From NCBI GenBank assembly GCA_947174995.1, contig CAMWLC010000019.1:1-48567 (forward strand): 48,567 nt of DNA, written 5' to 3'. The DNA comes from an uncultured Porphyromonadaceae bacterium (GTDB lineage Bacteria; Bacteroidota; Bacteroidia; Bacteroidales; Muribaculaceae). Below, piece by piece: positions 33,023-39,423 of the stretch (position 1 is its first letter; every line of letters starts with the position of its first letter). Under the pieces are notes generated by a model. That model searched no databases. It was not told the DNA's origin and saw only the letters and a list, made by a program, of their open reading frames with translations. Made by a program: the position numbers and the translations under genes.

Positions 33023-33030
33023 TAAATTTG
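33023..33030 (+). promoter_or_regulatory. -7 box of C69 peptidase gene
   Basis: TAAATTTG lies 32 bp before the ATG. A TTTG at 32994-32997 is 25 bp upstream, longer than the normal 19-21 spacing, so the -33 element is uncertain. Confidence 0.55.
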
Positions 33031-33062
33031 CACCTGTAATCCCATAAAACTGACTTGACATA

Positions 33063-34718
33063 ATGAAATCGACAAAACTGACGATGCTCTATCCTGCTTT
33101 AGCGGCGATGCTTCTCGCCCCCGCCGCAGCGGATGCGTGCACCAACCTCATAGCCGGAAAGAAAGCCACGACCGACGGTTCGGTGATGGTGACTTACGCC
33201 GCCGATTCCCATAATCTCTACGGTATGCTTACCCACACTCCCGCCGCCGACCATCCCAAGGGGGCGGTGCGCAAGATAGTGGAGTGGGACACCGGCAAGC
33301 CCTTGGGAGAGATTCCGCAGGTGGCCCACACCTACAATGTGGTGGGCAACATCAATGAGCACCAGGTTTGCATCGGTGAGAGCACCTGGGGGGGCCACAA
33401 GGAACTGGAGGACACCACCGGGCAGTCCGTCATGGACTACGGCTCGCTCATCCAGGTGGCCTTGGAGCGCTCGCGCACGGCCCGCGAGGCCATAAAGGTG
33501 ATGACCGACCTGGTGCGCGACTACGGATACGCAAGCTCCGGCGAGAGCTTCTCGATAGCCGACAAGGATGAGGTGTGGGTCATGGAGATGATAGGCAAGG
33601 GGGCCGAGAAGGGCGCCGTATGGATTGCCGTACGCATCCCGGACGACGCCATTTCGGGCCATGCCAACGAGCCCCGAATCCGTCAGGTGAATCTCAAGGA
33701 CAAGGAGAATGTCATGTATTCCCCGGACCTCATAAAGTTCGCCCGCAAGCGCGGATATTTCTCCGGCAAGGACAGCGAGTTCTCCTTTGCAGACGCCTTC
33801 GAGAAGCATGACCCCGACACAAGACGTGGCTGCGACGCTCGCGTGTGGAGCTATTTCCGCCGCCATAAGCCGGAGATGGACAAGTATTATTCCTGGTGCA
33901 TAGGCGACAGCGACGAGCCGATGCCCCTTTATGTGGTGCCTGACACCAAGGTCTCCTTGGAAGACATGAAGACAGGTATGCGCGACCATTTCGAGGGTAC
34001 GCCCCTCAACATGACCTCCGACCCCGGCGCGGGTCCCAACAAGGTGCCTTATCGCTGGAGGCCCATGGAGTTCGAGAGTGACGGTCAGAAATATGTCAAC
34101 GAGCGTGCCATAGCCACGCAGCAGACCGGCTGGAGCTTCGTGAGCCAAAGCCGCGACTGGCTCCCCGATGCGGTGGGAGGCGTGCTCTGGTTCGGCACGG
34201 ACGACACCAACACCACAGTCTACATGCCCTTCTACTGCTCCATGACGGAGATTCCCGCCGAACTCGCCCCCGGCGACATCAACACATTCTCCATGGATTC
34301 CAATTTCTGGATGAACAACTGGGTGGCCAACCAGGCCTACAGCCGCTATGACCTGATGATACCCGACATCCGCAAGGTGCAGGGCGCTCTCGAGGACTCA
34401 TACGTCACCTCGCGACCCGGCGTGGAGGAGATTCTCGTCGGGTATGCCGAGGCCGGTGACATGAAGGCTCTTGAGAAGGCGGTGAACACCGAGGGGGCCG
34501 CAATCGCCAAAAATGCCACGGATGCCTATCGTGACCTGGCCCAGCATCTGCTCGTGCGCTTTATGGACGGCAACATGAAGAAACTCGACGACAAGGGCAA
34601 GTTCATGTATAATGAGTATGGCATACCCCTCTATCCGGAATTTCCGGGTTACAGCCGGGAGTATTACGACGCGATAGCCCGTTCCCCCTACGGGCCGCAC
34701 CTCAAAGCGAAAGAATAA
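33063..34718 (+). CDS. C69 family dipeptidase
   Basis: A 551-residue N-terminal-nucleophile hydrolase of the PepD/C69 family, cleaving dipeptides. The signal-like N-terminus ends ADA and is followed by Cys26-Thr-Asn, which becomes the new N-terminal nucleophile after cleavage. Family features include CTNLIAGKKATTDGSVMVTY, the STWGG loop, and GNINEHQVCIGEST. The signal segment suggests export to the periplasm, where it could process dipeptides from diet or wall turnover. Bacteroidota often carry several such enzymes. It is a single gene between a divergent helicase unit and a convergent GSCFA gene. Confidence 0.92.
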   Translation: MKSTKLTMLYPALAAMLLAPAAADACTNLIAGKKATTDGSVMVTYAADSHNLYGMLTHTPAADHPKGAVRKIVEWDTGKPLGEIPQVAHTYNVVGNINEHQVCIGESTWGGHKELEDTTGQSVMDYGSLIQVALERSRTAREAIKVMTDLVRDYGYASSGESFSIADKDEVWVMEMIGKGAEKGAVWIAVRIPDDAISGHANEPRIRQVNLKDKENVMYSPDLIKFARKRGYFSGKDSEFSFADAFEKHDPDTRRGCDARVWSYFRRHKPEMDKYYSWCIGDSDEPMPLYVVPDTKVSLEDMKTGMRDHFEGTPLNMTSDPGAGPNKVPYRWRPMEFESDGQKYVNERAIATQQTGWSFVSQSRDWLPDAVGGVLWFGTDDTNTTVYMPFYCSMTEIPAELAPGDINTFSMDSNFWMNNWVANQAYSRYDLMIPDIRKVQGALEDSYVTSRPGVEEILVGYAEAGDMKALEKAVNTEGAAIAKNATDAYRDLAQHLLVRFMDGNMKKLDDKGKFMYNEYGIPLYPEFPGYSREYYDAIARSPYGPHLKAKE

Positions 34719-34725
34719 GTAGACG

Positions 34726-34781
34726 AGGCTTCCAGCCTCCTCAATAACAGCACAGTAGAGGAGGCCGGAAGCCTCCTCTAC
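34726..34781. terminator. Double hairpin between convergent genes
   Basis: A small GAGGC/GCCTC hairpin (about 34726-34740) precedes a perfect 11-bp stem (34755-34765 with 34771-34781) with a CGGAA loop. The second stem contains the stop codon of the GSCFA gene. The two arms share the GAGG/CCTC sequence, so the region looks like a duplicated REP-like palindrome acting as a bidirectional terminator. Confidence 0.6.
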
Positions 34782-35635
34782 AGTAGGGGCCGATGGCGCG
34801 TGCGACGCGCCTCGGCCTCTTTTTTGGCAAGCAGACGGAACCCCTCTTCATCGAGATACTGGGCAGTGAATTTCTCCCATATATACTCCACACCCGCCTG
34901 CGAGGGGTGCAGCAGGTCATCGGCATAGAAACGATAGTCACGCAGGTCATCCGTCATGATCTCGAAAGCCGGGAAATACAGGCATCCCCGCTTCTCCATT
35001 TCCGCTATCGAGAGGCGCAGCGTGGATTTCGACAGACTGTTTCCCGCCATGCCGTCGCGCAGATGCCTCACCGGGCTGAGGGTGAATATGATGCGTATGT
35101 CGGGATTGAATCTCCTGACGTTGTCAGAAAGTCGGGTAAGCGCGTCGGTAATCTCCTCTACGCTTCCAAGCGAGCGCATGAAATTCCTGTCGGGCATCTT
35201 GTGGCAGTTGGCCACAGCCTCACCGTCGGCGAGACGGTATATCCAAGCTGTCCCTAAAGTGACTATTATGGCCTGCGCACGTGCCAGACCTTCCCGCAGA
35301 CGCCCCAGCGCCTCGCAGCATCTCTCGTTGCAATCCCTCCTTTCGGGGGCCGAAAATAGTGTGGAGAAATCCCATGATCGCCATCGGCCGTCATGCTCGA
35401 AGAGTCTGCGCTCCATATCCTGCCGGTCCTGCGTGCAGGCGAGCCTCACGACACGTGCTATGGAGAAGGGATTGAAGAGCGTGCCGCAAGGATTGACGTA
35501 CACCTCCCATCCCGCCTGAGTGGCTCGCGTGCCGATGTTGTCGGAAAAACATGACCCCATCAGCACCATCGGACGCTCCGGAGTCAACACCCCGCGGTCG
35601 ACGGGGGAGGGGTGGTATTCCGTGCGGAATTTCAT
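34778..35635 (-). CDS. GSCFA family protein
   Basis: A 285-residue cytosolic protein of the GSCFA family, named for the conserved motif seen here as MGSCFSDNIG (26-35). The family has an SGNH-hydrolase-like fold: after the GSCFS block come VTLGTAWIYR, IIFTLSPVRHL and the C-terminal DLLHPSQAG, which resembles the catalytic Asp-x-x-His pair. An acyl-ester substrate is plausible but unknown. It follows the PorE-like gene by 10 bp as the last gene of the hpt-adk unit. Its stop codon lies within the terminator hairpin. Confidence 0.88.
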   Translation of the reverse strand: MKFRTEYHPSPVDRGVLTPERPMVLMGSCFSDNIGTRATQAGWEVYVNPCGTLFNPFSIARVVRLACTQDRQDMERRLFEHDGRWRSWDFSTLFSAPERRDCNERCCEALGRLREGLARAQAIIVTLGTAWIYRLADGEAVANCHKMPDRNFMRSLGSVEEITDALTRLSDNVRRFNPDIRIIFTLSPVRHLRDGMAGNSLSKSTLRLSIAEMEKRGCLYFPAFEIMTDDLRDYRFYADDLLHPSQAGVEYIWEKFTAQYLDEEGFRLLAKKEAEARRTRHRPLL

Positions 35636-35645
35636 GTCTCTCCAC

Positions 35646-37634
35646 TCAGAAGATGTCGAAATCTATGGCCGTCACCTGAAACTCGGTGCGACGGTTGATC
35701 TGGTCGGCCGCCTCCTGGTCTTCAGGAGAGAGGGTCATGATGAACTCCTCGGTCAGCTCCGTGCCCTCGGGAAACTGCGGATACTCCTTGTTGATTCGCT
35801 TCGTAACGGTCTTGGGGCGCGTCTTGCCATATCCGGCCCACGTGAGGCGCTCGGGCTTTATGCCCGCCGCCACGAGATAATCCACCACGCTCTTTGCCCT
35901 GCGGTCTGAGAGGGCTATGTTGTATTCCAGAGGCCCTTTGCGGTCGGTGTGCGAGCTCATTTCGAGAGCCACGTGGGGATTGTCGCGGAGCATGGCGGCC
36001 AGTTCGTCAAGGGCCTCCTTTGACTCGGGACGGAGAGTGGCCTGGTCGAAATCGTAGAAAATGTTCTCCACCACCTGGGGCTTCGATATGGAGGCCAGCA
36101 CGAAGTCCACGCCGTAATCGGCATCGGCCTCTTCTGAATCGCTCGTGAACTCCTGCTTCTGATTGAGGTATCCCTTGGCGCCCGCCATCATCACGTAGCT
36201 CACGCCGCGCTCGAGGTTGAAGCGGAACGAACCGTCATCCCTGGCCACCTCCTTCTGATTGGAGCCGTCGTTGCCCACGATCCTTATCACCGCGCCGGGT
36301 ACCGGCTCGTCATCCTTGTCCACCACCCATCCGGAAATGGTGATTTTCAGTTCCGGGAGCTCAAAGCTGTAGATATGGTCGTAGCCGCGTCCGTCTCCCC
36401 GGTTGGAGGAGAAGAACCCCCTCTCCTGCGCACCGTCAAACGTGATGCCGAAGTCATCCCCCGCGCTGTTGATGGGCTGCCCCATATTGTCGATGCTCCA
36501 GCGGTCGCCCGTGGAGTTGAGCGTGGCCTTGAAGATGTCGAGGCCTCCGAAACCGGGGTGTCCGTCGGAAGAGAAATAGAGCAGTGAATCGGTGCGTGAA
36601 TAGGGGAACATCTCGTCGCCCGAAGTGTTGATCTGCGGGCCGAGATTCTCGAGCGAGCCCACGCGGTCCTGGAGGTTGATGCGCCAGATGTCCTTTCCTC
36701 CGTATCCTCCGGGCATATCCGAAGTGAAATAGAGGTATCTGCCGTCCGCAGAGACCGAGGGGTGTCCCGTGGCCGTCACGGAGTCATTGAGGATCTCATA
36801 CTTCTGACCCGCGCTCCAGTTGGCCTCCGAGCGGCGCGAGGTGTATATTTCCACCGAGGTGTGGGCATTTTCGGCACGGCGGGCTATGGTGTAGTACATC
36901 GTCTGGCCGTCGGGCGAGAATGACACTATCCCCTCGTCCATATCCGTGTTCAGTTCACCCTCCACCGGCTCGGGAGGCTCCCATTCGCCGCGCTCGTTCT
37001 TCTTAGCCACCCAGATGTCACCCTTCTTCATGCCGGTGATTTCCGACTTGTTGTCGCCCGTCACCTTCTCGGTCGTGGTGGTGAAGAAGAGCTGCTGGTC
37101 TCCATCCTTGCCCAGGAGCATCGGGGCGAAGTCCGCGCGGCGTGAATTGAAGAGCTTGGCGTTTTTCACCACATATCTCGTGCGTGGCTTCTCCTTGGCT
37201 GCTATCGCCATCCGACACCCCTTCAGCCCCTCCTTGGCGAGCTGGCTTCCGGGCTGCCATTCCAGAAAAGTCCTGTATGCGTCGGCGGCCTGGGCATACT
37301 TCCCGTCGGCCTGGAGCTCGCGTCCGAGCCAATAGAACACCATCGAGTCCGGATACTCGTATCTCACGGCGTTCTGATACGCGGCGGCTGCCCTCGTGGC
37401 CATGTTGAGCTTGCGGTAGCAGTCGCCGAGTTTGAAGGCCACCTCTCCTCTCAGAGGGCGATCCTCGCGTTTCGTAAGGCCGTTGTATATCTTACGGTAT
37501 ATTTTCTGGGCATCAAAATACTCTCCCCGGGCCATCGCTGCGTCGGCGTCGGAGAGTTTGGCGCTCTTGCATCCGGGGAGGAGGGAGAGCGCCAGCAGGG
37601 TCAGAAGCGGGATGAGGAGTGATTTGCGGTTCAT
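35646..37634 (-). CDS. PorE-like lipoprotein: TPR, propeller, CRD, OmpA domain
   Basis: A 662-residue lipoprotein (lipobox LPGC, Cys22) with four parts in order. TPR helices lie at about 25-145. A PD40/WD40-like propeller covers about 155-425, with repeats such as GIVSFSPDGQTMYYT, HPSVSADGRYLYFTSD and DSLLYFSSDGHPG. A carboxypeptidase-regulatory-like domain follows at about 430-520 (ISGWVVDKDDEPVPGAVIRI). The OmpA-type peptidoglycan-binding domain (about 530-662) has SSHTDRKGPLEYN and LSDRRAKSVVDYL. This is the architecture of PorE of the P. gingivalis type IX secretion machinery, which anchors the trans-envelope complex to peptidoglycan. Similar proteins also occur outside that system. It starts 2 bp after adk. 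Confidence 0.82.
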   Translation of the reverse strand: MNRKSLLIPLLTLLALSLLPGCKSAKLSDADAAMARGEYFDAQKIYRKIYNGLTKREDRPLRGEVAFKLGDCYRKLNMATRAAAAYQNAVRYEYPDSMVFYWLGRELQADGKYAQAADAYRTFLEWQPGSQLAKEGLKGCRMAIAAKEKPRTRYVVKNAKLFNSRRADFAPMLLGKDGDQQLFFTTTTEKVTGDNKSEITGMKKGDIWVAKKNERGEWEPPEPVEGELNTDMDEGIVSFSPDGQTMYYTIARRAENAHTSVEIYTSRRSEANWSAGQKYEILNDSVTATGHPSVSADGRYLYFTSDMPGGYGGKDIWRINLQDRVGSLENLGPQINTSGDEMFPYSRTDSLLYFSSDGHPGFGGLDIFKATLNSTGDRWSIDNMGQPINSAGDDFGITFDGAQERGFFSSNRGDGRGYDHIYSFELPELKITISGWVVDKDDEPVPGAVIRIVGNDGSNQKEVARDDGSFRFNLERGVSYVMMAGAKGYLNQKQEFTSDSEEADADYGVDFVLASISKPQVVENIFYDFDQATLRPESKEALDELAAMLRDNPHVALEMSSHTDRKGPLEYNIALSDRRAKSVVDYLVAAGIKPERLTWAGYGKTRPKTVTKRINKEYPQFPEGTELTEEFIMTLSPEDQEAADQINRRTEFQVTAIDFDIF

Positions 37635-37636
37635 AT

Positions 37637-38230
37637 TCAGTGTTTGCGGCGGTGCACGCCCGTGCGGGCATGGAGACCGTCGGCTATGCGGTCGAAAATC
37701 TCATCGACCACACCCACACCCTCCACGGGCATATACATTCCTGTGGTCTCGTAGTGCTTGCGCAGCGGCTCGGTCTGATTGTGATACACTTCGAGGCGGC
37801 GTTTGATGGTGTCCGTGTTGTCGTCGGCGCGCCCCGTCTCCTTGCCGCGGTTGAGCAGACGCTGAGTCAGCTCCTCCTCCGGTACTTCCAGGCCGATTAC
37901 GGCATCGAGCTTCTCGCCGCGCTTCGCCAGGAGTTCCTCGAGAGCCATGGCTTGCGGGATGGTGCGCGGAAAACCGTCGAAAATCACGCCGTTCACCCCC
38001 TTGGCGTTACGCTCCAGCTCATCGTCGAGAATCTGTATCATCAGATCGTCGGGAAGGAGCTGTCCCTTGGAGATGATTTCATCGGCCACCTTGCCCAGTT
38101 CCGTGCCCCGACGTATATGGTCGCGGAGCACCTCTCCGGTGGAGATATGATAAAGACCGTAATTGTCAATGAGTTTTGCGCTCTGGGTTCCCTTCCCGGA
38201 ACCGGGACCGCCGAATAATACCAGGTTCAT
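37637..38230 (-). CDS. adk: Adenylate kinase
   Basis: Interconverts ATP + AMP and 2 ADP in the cytosol. The 197-residue enzyme has the P-loop GGPGSGKGT (7-15), the AMP-binding region HISTGEVLRDHI, GVIFDGFPRT, and RRLEVYHNQT. The LID segment (RLLNRGKETGRADDN) is short, so this is the short form without a zinc finger. ATG 38230 is chosen over a TTG two codons upstream. It lies 30 bp downstream of hpt, another purine gene, and 2 bp before the PorE-like gene. Confidence 0.96.
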   Translation of the reverse strand: MNLVLFGGPGSGKGTQSAKLIDNYGLYHISTGEVLRDHIRRGTELGKVADEIISKGQLLPDDLMIQILDDELERNAKGVNGVIFDGFPRTIPQAMALEELLAKRGEKLDAVIGLEVPEEELTQRLLNRGKETGRADDNTDTIKRRLEVYHNQTEPLRKHYETTGMYMPVEGVGVVDEIFDRIADGLHARTGVHRRKH

Positions 38231-38260
38231 GGTCAAATTCTTTTATAATCAACTGTGATG

Positions 38261-38818
38261 TCAGGCCTCTTCCTCCTTGATGACGTAGATGTCGGGGAGA
38301 TTCCTCACCTTTCCGTCAAGGTCAAGACCATATCCGATAATGAATTTCGGGGGAATGGAGAAGGCCACGTAGTCGGGCTTGAAACCGGTGCGCGAGCTTT
38401 CGGGCTTGTGCAGGAGGGTGCAGAACTTCACCGAGCGGGGATTCTTCTTCTTCAGGTCCTCAATCATCTTGCAGGCTGTGAGGCCCGTGTCCACGATGTC
38501 TTCGATGATCACTATGTCGCGTCCCTCCACATCCTCATGCAGACCCATGATTTCCTTCACCTTTCCTGTGGAGGATGTTCCTTCGTAGGAGGAATATCTC
38601 ACGAAATTGATGTTGGCGTCGTTGATGCCGATTTCCCTCACGAGGTCGGCGGCAAACATGAATGCGCCGTTGAGCACGCAGAGAAACACCGGGGCCTCAT
38701 GCCCCTCCAGGTCGCGGCGGATTTCCGAAGCCACACGCTCCACCTGCTTCTTGATTTCATCTCTCGTAAGATACGGCACAAACGTGAGGCCGTTGACTGT
38801 CACTGACTGTTCCATCAT
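38261..38818 (-). CDS. hpt: Hypoxanthine phosphoribosyltransferase
   Basis: Salvages hypoxanthine and guanine to IMP and GMP with PRPP. The 185-residue protein has the flexible-loop region VRYSSYEGTSSTGKVKEIMG and the PRPP motif DIVIIEDIVDTGLT, plus the base-binding segment near KPDYVAFSIPPKFIIGYGLDLDGKVRNLPDIYV. Either of two adjacent Mets (38818, 38815) may start it. It heads an operon with adk, the PorE-like gene and the GSCFA gene, driven by a full promoter at 38840-38871 that lies close to the second MITE copy. Confidence 0.95.
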   Translation of the reverse strand: MMEQSVTVNGLTFVPYLTRDEIKKQVERVASEIRRDLEGHEAPVFLCVLNGAFMFAADLVREIGINDANINFVRYSSYEGTSSTGKVKEIMGLHEDVEGRDIVIIEDIVDTGLTACKMIEDLKKKNPRSVKFCTLLHKPESSRTGFKPDYVAFSIPPKFIIGYGLDLDGKVRNLPDIYVIKEEEA

Positions 38819-38839
38819 TTGGATATTGTAAATATCCCG

Positions 38840-38871
38840 CAAAGTTACTCTATTTTTGGGATAAGTGCAAA
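38840..38871 (-). promoter_or_regulatory. Promoter of hpt-adk operon
   Basis: On the minus strand TTTG (38868-38871), a 20-base spacer and TAACTTTG (38840-38847) match the Bacteroidota consensus exactly. The MITE end lies 15 bp further upstream, so insertion left this promoter intact. Confidence 0.8.
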
Positions 38872-38886
38872 AAATTAATTTGGGAT

Positions 38887-39080
38887 AAGTAAGTGTTCAA
38901 ATTTAATTTATACAATATGCGAGCTTGTTTTTTAGACGATTTCTGTGCGGAGAGAGGGAGCATAGCGAGCTATGCGACTGAGCGACAAGCTGAAAGCGGC
39001 AAAAAAGAAGCCGCAGATTGTATAAAAGATCAAGTGAGCACTTACTTTTGATTATATCGTTTAAATTTGAATACTTACTT
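38887..39080 (-). mobile_element. 194-bp MITE-like element, copy 2 (inverted)
   Basis: The reverse complement of this segment reads identical to 16228-16421 over all 194 bases, including both imperfect 20-bp ends. It is non-coding apart from a spurious 61-codon frame. The ends carry outward TAnnTTTG boxes at 38898-38905 (towards hpt) and 39062-39069 (away from hpt). Near-copies of GTGCAAAAAAT flank the insertion on both sides, but one is 11 bp from the end, so this is not a clear target duplication. Confidence 0.85.
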
Positions 39081-39187
39081 AGGTGCAAAAAATGCGAAAT
39101 GTTGGGACATCGCGTGCGATGTCTTCTAATGTCCTTTGTATATGACTGTATATTTGGCTTGTGTCAAAAATGCCTTGGTTCAAGGGC
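39081..39187. other. Intergenic DNA between MITE and candidate sRNA
   Basis: AT-rich sequence without an open frame of interest. It contains a small CATCGCG/CGCGATG-type inverted repeat near 39109-39122. No promoter that I can support. Confidence 0.4.
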
Positions 39188-39257
39188 AAAAAAAAATTGA
39201 TTGTCATCTCGACAACCAATCTTCTGTTAACCTTAAAATCTAATACCATGAAAAACT
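39188..39257 (-). ncRNA. Candidate small RNA with promoter and terminator
   Basis: A perfect -7 box TAACTTTG lies on the minus strand at 39263-39270. About 70 bases later there is a hairpin (39199-39221) followed by nine Ts (39188-39196), a strong intrinsic terminator. Between them lies no open frame longer than a few codons. The transcript would be roughly 70 nucleotides. The 3' half (GGTTAACAGAAGATTGG and onward) looks like a sequence I associate with intergenic RNAs in Bacteroidales, possibly the Bacteroidales-1 type, but I cannot confirm this. No clear -33 element is present. Confidence 0.5.
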
Positions 39258-39262
39258 CGATG

Positions 39263-39270
39263 CAAAGTTA
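39263..39270 (-). promoter_or_regulatory. -7 box of candidate sRNA
   Basis: TAACTTTG on the minus strand. Just upstream (39271-39292) is an AGCATA/TATGCT inverted repeat that could be an operator. The TTG candidate is 25 bp away, outside the normal spacing. Confidence 0.5.
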
Positions 39271-39360
39271 AGCATAAAATTTGAAAATATGCTATACAAC
39301 ATAAAAATTTTTGTCGGAATTAATATTTTTTAACATTACATGCGCGATGTCATTGGATAT

Positions 39361-39421
39361 GTGGACGCGATGAATCGCGTCCCTGCGGGTTCGTCGTAGG
39401 GACGCGATTCATCGCGTCCAC
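39361..39421. repeat. 23-bp perfect palindrome pair, REP-like
   Basis: Two 23-base arms (39361-39383 and 39399-39421) are perfectly complementary around a 15-base loop. Each arm is itself a palindrome, GGACGCGAT and ATCGCGTCC around GA or TC, so the DNA could form one long hairpin or two short ones. It begins 2 bp after the stop of the Big_2 gene and may terminate or protect that mRNA. Confidence 0.75.
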
Positions 39422-39423
39422 GC

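Noticed and set aside
38903-39088. A 61-codon frame inside the MITE, also present in copy 1
   Set aside because: It has no ribosome-binding context and is just the translation of the repeat. Its duplication reflects the element, not a gene.
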